Below are positions 7,570-15,773 of a stretch of DNA of 24,807 nucleotides, piece by piece. The DNA is taken from assembly GCA_900547615.1 (NCBI GenBank), contig URHH01000031.1, positions 1 to 24,807 on the forward strand. The letters are read 5' to 3'. Source of the DNA: an uncultured Blautia sp. GTDB taxonomy: Bacteria > Bacillota > Clostridia > Lachnospirales > Lachnospiraceae. The translations under genes and the position numbers were made by a program. The notes under the pieces were generated by a model. The model was not told the DNA's origin and ran no database searches. It was given only the letters and a program-made list of their open reading frames with translations. Position 1 is the first letter of the stretch. Each line of letters starts with the position of its first letter.

Positions 7570-8037
7570 TTATATCAAAAGGCAGATTGCCTGGGCTGCG
7601 ATGCCCTCTTCTCTTCCTGTAAATCCAAGCCCTTCCTCTGTGGTTGCCTTTACATTGAGACAGTCAACGGAAATTCCCATTGCCTCCGCCATGTTTTCAC
7701 GCATTTTCAAAATATGGGGCGCCATCTTGGGTTTCTGTGCAATGATGGTTGCGTCTACGTTCCCTATTGCATATCCGTTTTTCTTTAAAAGCTCCGCCAC
7801 ATGGCGAAGAAGAAGGATACTTGAAATCCCCTTATACGCCGGGTCTGTATCCGGAAAATGTTTTCCTATATCTCCAAGCGCTGCCGCTCCTAAAAGAGCG
7901 TCCATTACCGCATGAACAAGAACGTCTGCATCGGAATGCCCGAGAAGTCCTTTTTCCCACGGGATCTCCACGCCTCCTAAAATCAGCTTTCTTCCTTCTG
8001 TCAGTCTGTGTACATCGTAACCCATTCCAACCCGCAT
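7570..8037 (-). CDS. ispF: 2-C-methyl-D-erythritol 2,4-cyclodiphosphate synthase
   Basis: A 155-residue trimeric enzyme of the MEP isoprenoid pathway. It converts CDP-methylerythritol 2-phosphate into the 2,4-cyclodiphosphate with release of CMP. Metal ligands are Asp8 and His10 (GMGYDVHRL) and His42 (HSDADVLVH, 34-42). The [15 protein letters not shown] loop (56-70) and the C-terminal [19 protein letters not shown] (132-150) are characteristic. Length is standard. It lies between egsA and cysS with gaps of 23 and 27 bases, in one operon. ispD is not adjacent. Confidence 0.97.
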   Translation of the reverse strand: MRVGMGYDVHRLTEGRKLILGGVEIPWEKGLLGHSDADVLVHAVMDALLGAAALGDIGKHFPDTDPAYKGISSILLLRHVAELLKKNGYAIGNVDATIIAQKPKMAPHILKMRENMAEAMGISVDCLNVKATTEEGLGFTGREEGIAAQAICLLI

Positions 8038-8060
8038 ATTTTTCCTCCCAAAGTCAATGG

Positions 8061-9326
8061 CTATATTTCCAGCATTTTGTTTACGCGCATAAAAGTCAGT
8101 CTTCTTCTCACATATGGAGAAAGGCGAAGACTTAACTCCTTATCCTCTTTTGAAAGCCCGATGTCCGTAAGTTTTCTCCGACAGCCCGCTTTCTCAAGGA
8201 GCGTTCTCATCTCTTCCGGTTCCGGAAGTTTTTCTATAATCTCTGCGATTTCAGGCAGACACTCTTTTAAATGTTCTGGCTGGACTTCCAGAAGAAGCTC
8301 CGGCTCGTTTTCTTTTCTGATTTTTTCAAGAATTCCTTTTTTTCCGAAGGTTTCCAGAAGAAGCTCTTCATCGCTGTCTTCATATTCCTTTACTTTGCAG
8401 CGTTTTTCTGAAATTGCCTGTGCGATTTTTTTATATTCTTCCAGTACGAGCATGGTTCCCACGGAAACCTTCTCTCCGTGAAGAGCGTCCAGAGATCCGT
8501 TTATCACTTCCATTTCCCAGAAATGAGACATATGGTGCTCTGCTCCTGACGCCGGTCTTGAATTTCCTGCCATCTGCATGGCAAGTCCGGAAAGGATCAG
8601 CCCGTACATCAGCTTTTCACAGGCTTCCTCCTCGCCTGACGCAATGGCGCGAAGGCTTCCCTTTACCGCTTTTAACGCTTTCTCTTCCATCTCTGCCAGA
8701 TACTCACAGTAATATTCTCCTGTAAGAAGATTTGCAATCTTCCAGTCTGCAAGGCAGATATATTTTCCCATCAGATCCGATACGCCCGACGCAGTCAGAC
8801 GCCCGGGAGCTTTCGCAAAAATATCGGTATCTGCATAGACACACAGCGGGGCAGCGCAGGGAATTGTCTTTTTTACCCCTTCCCAGGTCATTGCTGCCAC
8901 TGTGGATACGAATCCGTCCACACTTGCCGCAGTTGGTACTGATACAAAAGGAATTTTATATCTGTGGGCAACAAAACGGCTGATGTCGTGAATGGTTCCG
9001 GAGCCAACTGCCAGAATCAGATCAATATCCTCGTCCATATTGTTTTCCACAATCTCTACTGCATGTTCATCTGCATGAAGCCCCTCTGCTTCCAGAACAA
9101 GAACCTGGCATCTGTCGCTTATATCTTCCATCTCTTCTTCTGCAAAGCAGCATGTATTTGTATCACAGATTAAAAGAGGGGAAATGTAATTTTTCAGAAA
9201 TCCTTCTGACATCTCCTCTTCCAGTTTCTTTACGGCTCCTGATTCAATTAAAATTTCCTTTACATCTATGTGGTGTTCCCTTCCGCAGCTACAAGGTCGG
9301 GCAAAATCGTCCGCATCGACTCGCAT
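8061..9326 (-). CDS. egsA: sn-Glycerol-1-phosphate dehydrogenase (AraM/EgsA-like)
   Basis: A 421-residue member of the iron-containing/dehydroquinate synthase-like dehydrogenase fold. The NAD(P)-binding [15 protein letters not shown] (106-120) and the substrate loop [12 protein letters not shown] (130-141) are typical of G1P dehydrogenases. Likely metal ligands are Asp184 (SGVSDLMGK), His264 ([11 protein letters not shown]) and His283 (ALHGEKV). Bacterial AraM reduces dihydroxyacetone phosphate to sn-glycerol 1-phosphate, the stereoisomer used in archaeal lipids and in Bacillus heptaprenylglyceryl phosphate. A short Cys/His-containing N-terminal segment ([10 protein letters not shown], 10-19) precedes the fold. 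AGGAGG precedes the ATG by 8 bases. It is the promoter-proximal gene of the operon leading to sigH. The physiological product here is inferred. Confidence 0.85.
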   Translation of the reverse strand: MRVDADDFARPCSCGREHHIDVKEILIESGAVKKLEEEMSEGFLKNYISPLLICDTNTCCFAEEEMEDISDRCQVLVLEAEGLHADEHAVEIVENNMDEDIDLILAVGSGTIHDISRFVAHRYKIPFVSVPTAASVDGFVSTVAAMTWEGVKKTIPCAAPLCVYADTDIFAKAPGRLTASGVSDLMGKYICLADWKIANLLTGEYYCEYLAEMEEKALKAVKGSLRAIASGEEEACEKLMYGLILSGLAMQMAGNSRPASGAEHHMSHFWEMEVINGSLDALHGEKVSVGTMLVLEEYKKIAQAISEKRCKVKEYEDSDEELLLETFGKKGILEKIRKENEPELLLEVQPEHLKECLPEIAEIIEKLPEPEEMRTLLEKAGCRRKLTDIGLSKEDKELSLRLSPYVRRRLTFMRVNKMLEI

Positions 9327-9369
9327 GTGTTTCTCTCCTCCTGATTTTCATAAACTTTTATAACTCGGT

Positions 9370-9398
9370 ATTATACACGATTTTTGTGTAAAAAGCAA
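9370..9398 (-). promoter_or_regulatory. Promoter of the egsA-ispF-cysS-mrnC-rlmB-sigH operon
   Basis: Minus-strand -35 TTGCTT (9393-9398) and a perfect -10 TATAAT (9370-9375) with a 17-base spacer. It starts only a few bases after the ridA terminator. No other strong promoter was seen before sigH, so sigH is probably transcribed at least partly from here. Confidence 0.8.
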
Positions 9399-9404
9399 TG
9401 CAGG

Positions 9405-9451
9405 AAAAACCCTCCGAAGCAGGTATCATACCTGACAGACCGGAGGGTTTT
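9405..9451 (-). terminator. Terminator of ridA
   Basis: A 7-bp GC-rich stem (CCCTCCG at 9410-9416 with CGGAGGG at 9441-9447) is extended by A4/T4 pairing and followed by T residues on the minus strand. Its loop contains a second perfect hairpin, CAGGTAT-C-ATACCTG on the plus strand (9420-9434). Confidence 0.9.
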
Positions 9452-9472
9452 GCATCTATGCCTTTTATTTTT

Positions 9473-9850
9473 TTATTCTTCAATCGCCGCAATAACTTCC
9501 ACTTCGCAGAGAACATTCTTCGGAAGTGTCTTTACAGCAACACAGGAACGTGCAGGCTTATTGACGAAATATTTTGCGTATACTTCGTTAAATGCTGCGA
9601 AATCTCCCATATCAGTAAGGAAGCAGGTTGTCTTTATCGCGTTTTCAAATCCGGTTCCCGCCTCTTTTAAAACAGCGTCCAGATTTTTCATTACCTGCTC
9701 TGCCTGCTCTTCAATGGTGCTTCCTGCAATTTCTCCTGTTGCAGGATTTACCGGGATCTGACCTGAAGTAAACAGTACGTTCTGGAATACGATTGCCTGA
9801 GAATATGGTCCGATAGCTGCCGGAGCCTTGTCTGTGTGAATAACTTTCAT
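9473..9850 (-). CDS. ridA: RidA family reactive intermediate/imine deaminase
   Basis: A 125-residue protein of the YjgF/YER057c/UK114 family, full length. The active-site residues of the RidA subgroup are present: Tyr16 in GPYSQA, Arg101 in PARSCVAV and Glu116 in LCEVEVIA. The family signature PARSCVAVKTLPKNVLCEVE is complete. RidA hydrolyses 2-aminoacrylate and related enamines/imines released by PLP enzymes such as serine/threonine dehydratase, which protects other PLP enzymes. It is cytosolic and trimeric in the family. It has its own consensus promoter and terminator and is monocistronic. Confidence 0.95.
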   Translation of the reverse strand: MKVIHTDKAPAAIGPYSQAIVFQNVLFTSGQIPVNPATGEIAGSTIEEQAEQVMKNLDAVLKEAGTGFENAIKTTCFLTDMGDFAAFNEVYAKYFVNKPARSCVAVKTLPKNVLCEVEVIAAIEE

Positions 9851-9892
9851 AACAAACTCTCCCTTCTGTTATATCATTGTTTTGTTGATTTT

Positions 9893-9921
9893 ATTGTATA
9901 TCAAAAAAATGTTAGGGTCAA
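9893..9921 (-). promoter_or_regulatory. Promoter of ridA
   Basis: -35 TTGACC (9916-9921) and -10 TACAAT (9893-9898), 17-base spacer, followed by a 40-base leader with a GGGAG ribosome site. The -35 lies about 17 bases beyond the stop of the upstream serine hydrolase gene. Confidence 0.85.
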
Positions 9922-9938
9922 TAATTTTTTTTGTATTT

Positions 9939-11399
9939 TCACAGATTCAAATGATAATACACAACTCTTGACAAATCCCGGATATTATGAATCGCCGTAC
10001 TCTCCGGGCAGTCCTGGGACATTATACAGAGAATATACGTTGTTTTCTCTCCATATACAATGGCAATGTCATGCTGGCTTGTATCTGTTTCTCCTGTTTT
10101 ATTTGCTACCTTCACATCGTCTGAAAGGCCGGAAGGGATTTTCCAGTCCACCTCCTGCTGAAGAAGGATATTGAGCATCTCCTCTGAGGCTTCCTCACTT
10201 ACGCATTCTCCTTCGTAAATCCGTTCCAGAAGCATTCCGCAGTCTTTTACGGAAGTAGTATTTCTTCCTCCCAGCCCCGTGGATGGGGAAGCGGACGGCG
10301 CCAGAGTATGCTGTACGGAAGTATCCTTGTAGCCTTCTTCTTTTAAATATTCATTAATTTTTTCCGCGCCTTCCTTAAAATCATTTTTCTCAGACTGAAG
10401 ACGCACAAGCTCATTGAAAGACTCATTGTCGCTCACTGTGATCATGTTCTGGATAAGGTCGTCCACTTTTACCTTCACTTCGGGACTGTCCGCTTCTTTT
10501 TTCAGCTTCTTTCCCTCATTTGCCTTTATGCTGTCCATCTCGTTATAGGAATCCGCCAGAACAAATGCTTTAATAAGGCTTGCGGAATACATAGGCTGAT
10601 TATTTATAAGGATTTCTTCTCCGCTGTCCAGATTTTTCACATAGGCGCTCCACTCTCCCTGATAGCTTTCCAGCATCTCTGTGAGCTTTGGTTTCAGAGT
10701 TTCCATACCAAGCTTATCTCCATCTTTCAGGCGTCCTGTCTCATCTACGGAAAATCCCTCCGGCGTTGTCTGTTCTTCCTGAACAAGAAGTCCGTTCTCT
10801 CCGCCAAAATAATACATTCCCTCAAAATGCTGCCCGTTGGAAGTCATATCAAGCTCATGGATTCCTGTCTCTGTTACCAGTTCTCCGTATTCATCAAAAT
10901 AATAATAGCCGTTAAAAGACTGATTATTCAGCTTCAGTTCGTTCATATAGCGGATCTGAGGAGCAGCCGTAAGCTTCCCCAGATTATTTACCATAAAATA
11001 TCCCTCAAAGGAAACTGCCATTTCTTCCATTGTCTCTCCGGCAGAACCCGCCGGAATATTCAAATATGTCATATAAGGGTTTCCTGCACGGAATTTTCCG
11101 CTTTCATCATGATAATAATAACCGTCAAATACGGTTCCGTCTATCACAAAGTGGTCAAAATAATGCACTGCCGGGGTATTTTCCAGAGTCCCGTCCTCAT
11201 TCAGGCAGTAAAACCCGTCGCTTTTTAAAAGATACTTCCCGCTTCCGTCTTCTATTGCAAGAATCTGAGATTCTTCTGTCACACTTAAAAGGCTTCCCGC
11301 CTTAACTTCTCCTGCTCCTGAAAAAAAGGCTGCTGCACAGGCAGCAAGAAGCGCTCCCTTCCAAAAAAACTTCGGCAAAGTAAATTTTTGTTTTTTCAT
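9939..11399 (-). CDS. Secreted class A beta-lactamase-like serine hydrolase with wall-binding-type repeats
   Basis: A 486-residue exported protein. Residues 1-34 are a signal peptide (basic start, hydrophobic 14-28, likely cleavage after VKA). Residues about 45-225 contain degenerate 'GYYYxDExG' units (FDGYYYHDESGKF at 91-103, FEGYFMVNNLGKL at 131-143, FNGYYYFDEYGEL at 162-174, FEGMYYFGGENGL at 192-204), resembling choline/glucan-binding repeats. The C-terminal domain (from about 240) has all three motifs of penicillin-recognising serine enzymes: SxxK at 274-277, SDN at 323-325 and KTG at 434-436. The omega-loop glutamate used for deacylation in class A beta-lactamases is not visible, so I expect a peptidoglycan-related or other serine hydrolase rather than a resistance enzyme. 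It acts outside the membrane, probably wall-attached. Confidence 0.85.
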   Translation of the reverse strand: MKKQKFTLPKFFWKGALLAACAAAFFSGAGEVKAGSLLSVTEESQILAIEDGSGKYLLKSDGFYCLNEDGTLENTPAVHYFDHFVIDGTVFDGYYYHDESGKFRAGNPYMTYLNIPAGSAGETMEEMAVSFEGYFMVNNLGKLTAAPQIRYMNELKLNNQSFNGYYYFDEYGELVTETGIHELDMTSNGQHFEGMYYFGGENGLLVQEEQTTPEGFSVDETGRLKDGDKLGMETLKPKLTEMLESYQGEWSAYVKNLDSGEEILINNQPMYSASLIKAFVLADSYNEMDSIKANEGKKLKKEADSPEVKVKVDDLIQNMITVSDNESFNELVRLQSEKNDFKEGAEKINEYLKEEGYKDTSVQHTLAPSASPSTGLGGRNTTSVKDCGMLLERIYEGECVSEEASEEMLNILLQQEVDWKIPSGLSDDVKVANKTGETDTSQHDIAIVYGEKTTYILCIMSQDCPESTAIHNIRDLSRVVYYHLNL

Positions 11400-11444
11400 A
11401 AAACTCTCCCTTTCTTATTTCTGTCGGAAAGAAATATTACCGAA

Positions 11445-11473
11445 AGTATACCCTGTTTTCTCCGGAAGTGCAA
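11445..11473 (-). promoter_or_regulatory. Promoter of the secreted serine hydrolase gene
   Basis: -35 TTGCAC (11468-11473) and -10 TATACT (11445-11450) with 17-base spacing, just downstream of the glmS stop. No clear glmS terminator is visible before it, so some read-through from glmS is possible. Confidence 0.7.
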
Positions 11474-11485
11474 TTCTTTTTCTTT

Positions 11486-13312
11486 TTATTCCACTGTAAC
11501 AGATTTTGCCAGATTTCTTGGTTTGTCAACATCAAGCCCTCTTCCGAGAGATACATAATAAGCCAGAAGCTGCAGCGGAATAATTGCAAGAGAATTGGCA
11601 AAAAACGGATTCGTCTTTGGAATATAAAAAACATAATCGGCTGTTTTTTCCATTTCTTTATGTTCTTCGTCCGTCACCGCCATCACAAATGCCCCTCTTG
11701 TCTTAACTTCCACAATGTTACTGATCATTTTGGGGTACAGTGATTCCTGTGTGGCCACCGCTACTACAAGCGTATCTTCCTCTATAAGGGAAATCGTTCC
11801 ATGCTTCAGTTCCCCTGCCGCATAGGCTTCTGAATGAATATAGGAAATCTCTTTTAATTTTAATGAACCTTCCAATGAGATGGCATAATCAATTCCTCTG
11901 CCGATAAAAAACATATGCTCCGCAGCAAGATAGCGGTTTGCAAAGCGCTGAATTTTCTCTTTCATTTCCAGAATCTGCTCAACCTGCTCCGGAAGTTGTT
12001 CCAGATCTTTTTCCAAACTGACAAGATCTTTTTCTGTCATCAGTCCGCGAGCCCTGGCAAACTTCATCGAAAGAAGATAAAGAGCTGCAAGCTGCGCGCT
12101 GTATGCCTTTGTTGTCGCGACAGATATTTCCGGACCAGCCCACGTATAGAGCACGCTGTCCGCCTCCCTTGCAATGGAACTGCCCACTACGTTTACAATC
12201 CCCAGCACCTTTACATGATTCTGTTTCATCTCCCTCAGGGCAGCAAGAGAATCTGCCGTTTCTCCTGACTGACTGATGATGACTGCCAGTGTTCCTTCTT
12301 CGAAAATAGGATTTCTATATCGAAATTCACTTGCCAGATCCACTTCTACCGGTATTCTTGCAAGTCCTTCCAGCACATATTTTCCAGTTACGCCTGCATG
12401 ATAAGCAGAACCGCAGGCTACGATCATAATTTTCCGAATCTTTCTGATTTCTTCGTCTGTCATTCCAAGCTCTTCGATGACTACGTCATGATTCTGAATA
12501 CGCGGACTGATCGTATCTCTGATCGCTTTTGGCTGTTCGTAGATCTCCTTCAGCATGAAATGTTCATAACCGCCTTTTTCTGCCGCGTCTACGTCCCAGT
12601 CAATAAAAACAGATTCCTTTTTCAGATTTTCTCCATCTATATTGTAAAATCTGATATTCTCTCCGGAAAGGCAGGCAATTTCCTCGTTTTCCATGTAATA
12701 TACATCTCTCGTGTAGCGAAGAACCGCCGGAACGTCTGATGCGATCAAATTGCCCCCTCTGCTTTTTCCCACAATCAGAGGACTGTCCTTTCTCGCAGCA
12801 TAAATATGATGCGGATGATCCTGAAACATAATGCCAAGAGCATAGGAACCTTCTACACGGCGCATTACCTTTTCCAGCGTCTCTATTGGATTTCCATTAT
12901 AATATTCCGTAAGAAGATGAACCAGCACCTCTGTATCTGTCTCCGACTGAAACTCATATCCCTTTCCCTGCAGCTTTCTTTTTAATTTTGCATAATTTTC
13001 AATAATCCCATTATGTACCACCACAATCGTATGCTCTTTATTAAAATGAGGGTGCGCATTTTCATTGGAAGGACTTCCATGCGTTGCCCATCTCGTATGG
13101 CCGATTCCCGAAGTTCCAAAAAGAGTCGTTCCTCCTTTTGTCGCTTCTTCCAGTACCTTCAGACGTCCCATCGCCTTTTCCATATGAATTTCTTTCCCGT
13201 CAAAAACTGCGATTCCGGCAGAGTCATATCCTCTGTATTCGAGCTTTGACAATCCGTCTAATAAAATGGGCGCTGCCTGCTGTTCTCCAATGTATCCAAC
13301 AATTCCACACAT
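11486..13312 (-). CDS. glmS: Glutamine--fructose-6-phosphate aminotransferase (isomerizing)
   Basis: A 608-residue enzyme, as in E. coli (609). It forms glucosamine-6-phosphate from fructose-6-phosphate and glutamine, the entry step to UDP-GlcNAc and peptidoglycan. The N-terminal glutaminase domain begins MCGIVGYIG, with the nucleophile Cys exposed after Met removal. An open longer start (21 codons upstream) is rejected because it would bury this Cys and overlap the promoter; GGGAG precedes the ATG at 13310-13312. Two SIS domains follow (IVACGSAYHAG and SQSGETADSLAALR in the first), and the C terminus ends DKPRNLAKSVTVE, the conserved closing tail. It is monocistronic and has a perfect promoter, but no glmS ribozyme. 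Confidence 0.97.
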   Translation of the reverse strand: MCGIVGYIGEQQAAPILLDGLSKLEYRGYDSAGIAVFDGKEIHMEKAMGRLKVLEEATKGGTTLFGTSGIGHTRWATHGSPSNENAHPHFNKEHTIVVVHNGIIENYAKLKRKLQGKGYEFQSETDTEVLVHLLTEYYNGNPIETLEKVMRRVEGSYALGIMFQDHPHHIYAARKDSPLIVGKSRGGNLIASDVPAVLRYTRDVYYMENEEIACLSGENIRFYNIDGENLKKESVFIDWDVDAAEKGGYEHFMLKEIYEQPKAIRDTISPRIQNHDVVIEELGMTDEEIRKIRKIMIVACGSAYHAGVTGKYVLEGLARIPVEVDLASEFRYRNPIFEEGTLAVIISQSGETADSLAALREMKQNHVKVLGIVNVVGSSIAREADSVLYTWAGPEISVATTKAYSAQLAALYLLSMKFARARGLMTEKDLVSLEKDLEQLPEQVEQILEMKEKIQRFANRYLAAEHMFFIGRGIDYAISLEGSLKLKEISYIHSEAYAAGELKHGTISLIEEDTLVVAVATQESLYPKMISNIVEVKTRGAFVMAVTDEEHKEMEKTADYVFYIPKTNPFFANSLAIIPLQLLAYYVSLGRGLDVDKPRNLAKSVTVE

Positions 13313-13363
13313 ACTTTTTCTCCCTTTTTTTGCACAATCATATCTTTTTTTTGTGTTTTCTAC

Positions 13364-13391
13364 ATTATATCCCATTTTATCACTGTGTCAA
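13364..13391 (-). promoter_or_regulatory. Promoter of glmS
   Basis: Perfect hexamers TTGACA (13386-13391) and TATAAT (13364-13369), spacer 16 bases. It begins 1 base after the stop of the upstream helicase gene. The predicted leader is about 45 bases. Confidence 0.88.
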
Positions 13392-13392
13392 G

Positions 13393-15747
13393 TTAAAACT
13401 TTTTTGTGTTAATCCAAAATTGTTGTAAAGTTTCTTCTACATTTTCCAGACTGCACCGTTTCCTGTCCGCCCACTCTGCCGGGAAAAGCCCTCTGTAATC
13501 GTTTCCCCAGAATCTTTCGTCGAGGAGCAGAAGGATTCCTCTGTCCTCCTGGGTTCGGATCACTCGTCCTGCTGCCTGGAGCACCTTGTTCATTCCGGGA
13601 TAGCGGTAAGCATAATCAAAACCGCTCTCTCCCTTCTTATCGTAATAATTTTTAAGGATTTCTCTTTCATTACTGATCTGGGGAAGTCCTGTTCCCACAA
13701 TTAAAGCACCGATAAGACGGCTTCCGATAAGATCAATCCCTTCGGAAAACACACCGCCCATCACACAAAAACCGACGACTGCGTCTCCGTCCTCTGAAAA
13801 CTCACTGAGAAATTCCTCCCGCCTCTTCTCGCTCATTTCTGTTTCCTGACAGATAGTACGAATCCACCCCACAGAAAACTCCTCCTCATAAATCCGGTAC
13901 ACCTCTTCCATGAAACGGTAAGATGGAAAGAAAACCATATAGTTTCCCTTTTTCTGCCACACAGCCCTTGCAATATACTCTGCTACTTTTCTGTATTCTT
14001 CGTATCCTCTTCTTGTGTAGCGGCTGCTCACATCGTCTCCTATGAGAATCTTCCGGTTTTCCGCTGAAAAAGGAGATGGAACATAAATCCCATAATCATC
14101 TTTTCTCACGCTTAACATTTCCCTGTAATATCCCAGCGGAAGAAAAGTGGCGGAAAAAAACACGGCGCTGCTCCCCTTTGAAAGACATTCCCCAAGATTT
14201 GCTCCCGGATTGACACAGAAAAGCTTTACTCTGAAATTTCCGTCTTCTCCGTTTTCTGCATACACCTGATAATTTTCGTCCACAAGCTCCGATATATTAA
14301 GAAAATCCCGCACGGAAAAATAAAAGTCAAGAATCTCATCGATAAACTGGTGATCTTCTCCCTCTTCCAGAATTTTATCCATCTCCCCCATCACCTGGAG
14401 AAGACTTAACGGCAGCGCTCCCGGTCCTTCCAGAACCTCGTATTTCTCACAGTCTTTTCGGATTTCAAGAAGCTGACGGTTTACGCGGCTTAAAGCCTTT
14501 GTGAAACGGGGATATTTTTCCCCTGCTTTTTTTCTGATTTCCAATACTTCTTCCTTGCAGACAGACGCGCTGTACATTTCCCTTCCGCGCTCCACAAGAT
14601 TATGCGCCTCGTCTATAAGAAAAATATAGTTTCCGGATACTCCCTCTCCGAAAAAGCGTTTCAGCTTTACGTTGGGGTCAAAAACATAATTGTAATCACA
14701 GATCACGCCGTCTGTCCAGAGAGCCAGGTCAAGGCACATCTCAAAAGGACAGACCTTCCATTTTCCCGCATGTTCCAGCATTTTTTCCCTGCTGTATGCG
14801 TGTTCTTCCTGCCAAAGCTCATACACTGCATCATTGATCCTGTCATAATGCCCCTTCGCATACGGACAGCTTTCCGGATTACATTCCGCCTCTTTAAACG
14901 GGCAGATTTTATCTTTTGCAGTAATTGTCACAGACTTAAATTTAAGCCCCCTGTTCCTTAAAATCTCAAAGGCTTCCTCCGCCACTGTCCTTGTTATGGT
15001 CTTCGCAGTCAAATAAAAGACCGTCTCCCCTTTTCCTTCTCCCACTGCCCGCACAGCAGGAAAAATGGTAGACATGGTTTTCCCCACACCTGTAGGAGCC
15101 TGGATAAAAATCTGTTTTTTTTCGGAAATCGCATGATAGACGCTGCTTACCATGCGTCTCTGCCCTTCTCTGTAGGGAAAAGGAAAATCCAGATTTTTCA
15201 TGGAAAGGTTTCTCTCTTCCCTCCACTTTAACTGATAGGAAATCCATTTATGGTATTCATCAAGAAGCCTGTCGTACCACTCCTTCAATTCTTCCAGGGA
15301 ATACTCCTGGCGAAAATACTTCAGCTCCTCTGTATCAAGATTTCCGTAAGTCATCTGGATTCCAATACGCGCACAATTCTCCATCTCTCCGTAAATTCTT
15401 GCATAACATTTTGCCTGCGCCAGATGGACAGACACCGGCTCTTTTATATTTTCCAGGTTTGTGAGAACTCCCTTGATCTCGTCAATAAAGTTTTCTCCCT
15501 CTTCCATAAAAATGCCGTCTGCCCGTCCTTCTACAAGAATGATAACGTCTTCATATTCACTTTTCCATTTCAGCGAAACCTCCGCCCTGTATGTGGCGTC
15601 CTGCCTTCCCTGTATTTTTCTGTGAAGGCGGCTTCCTTTCTGCATGGCTTCTTTGTCTGTTGCGCCCCGGCGGCTGTCAATATCTCCCTCCCGCAGAATA
15701 AACTCTACGAGATTTCGTACAGAAATGCGAACTGTTGGCTTTTCCAT
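13393..15747 (-). CDS. XPD/DinG-type DNA helicase with N-terminal PD-(D/E)XK nuclease domain
   Basis: A 784-residue protein. Residues about 1-175 resemble a Cas4/RecB-like nuclease: His42 in KGSRLHRKI, Asp77 in EGRADG, the E-x-K pair Glu90/Lys92 in IDEIKG, and Gln111 with Tyr115 in AQAKCYARIYG. From about 190 it is a superfamily 2 helicase: Walker A APTGVGKT (217-224), a cysteine insert (282, 289, 294, then 333/338) that probably holds a [4Fe-4S] cluster as in XPD/DinG, DEAH (379-382), and a C-terminal QAAGRVIRT motif VI. It should unwind DNA 5'-3' and may cut it. Similar fused proteins are known in clostridia; their pathway is not firmly established. CAGGAG precedes the ATG. It starts 26 bases after the HigA-ImmA gene, so the two are probably co-transcribed. 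Confidence 0.87.
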   Translation of the reverse strand: MEKPTVRISVRNLVEFILREGDIDSRRGATDKEAMQKGSRLHRKIQGRQDATYRAEVSLKWKSEYEDVIILVEGRADGIFMEEGENFIDEIKGVLTNLENIKEPVSVHLAQAKCYARIYGEMENCARIGIQMTYGNLDTEELKYFRQEYSLEELKEWYDRLLDEYHKWISYQLKWREERNLSMKNLDFPFPYREGQRRMVSSVYHAISEKKQIFIQAPTGVGKTMSTIFPAVRAVGEGKGETVFYLTAKTITRTVAEEAFEILRNRGLKFKSVTITAKDKICPFKEAECNPESCPYAKGHYDRINDAVYELWQEEHAYSREKMLEHAGKWKVCPFEMCLDLALWTDGVICDYNYVFDPNVKLKRFFGEGVSGNYIFLIDEAHNLVERGREMYSASVCKEEVLEIRKKAGEKYPRFTKALSRVNRQLLEIRKDCEKYEVLEGPGALPLSLLQVMGEMDKILEEGEDHQFIDEILDFYFSVRDFLNISELVDENYQVYAENGEDGNFRVKLFCVNPGANLGECLSKGSSAVFFSATFLPLGYYREMLSVRKDDYGIYVPSPFSAENRKILIGDDVSSRYTRRGYEEYRKVAEYIARAVWQKKGNYMVFFPSYRFMEEVYRIYEEEFSVGWIRTICQETEMSEKRREEFLSEFSEDGDAVVGFCVMGGVFSEGIDLIGSRLIGALIVGTGLPQISNEREILKNYYDKKGESGFDYAYRYPGMNKVLQAAGRVIRTQEDRGILLLLDERFWGNDYRGLFPAEWADRKRCSLENVEETLQQFWINTKKF

Positions 15748-15773
15748 GATCTTTCTCCTGATTCTTCTTATAT

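Noticed and set aside
9327..9369. T-box leader for the operon containing cysS
   Set aside because: The leader is about 40 bases, with no room for a T-box and no specifier structure.
9939..11399. Calling the serine hydrolase an antibiotic resistance gene
   Set aside because: The three core motifs are present but the class A deacylating Glu is not seen, and the domain is attached to wall-binding-type repeats.
13312..13375. Longer glmS start (21 extra codons)
   Set aside because: It would bury the catalytic N-terminal Cys and overlap the promoter -10; GGGAG supports the MCGIVG start.
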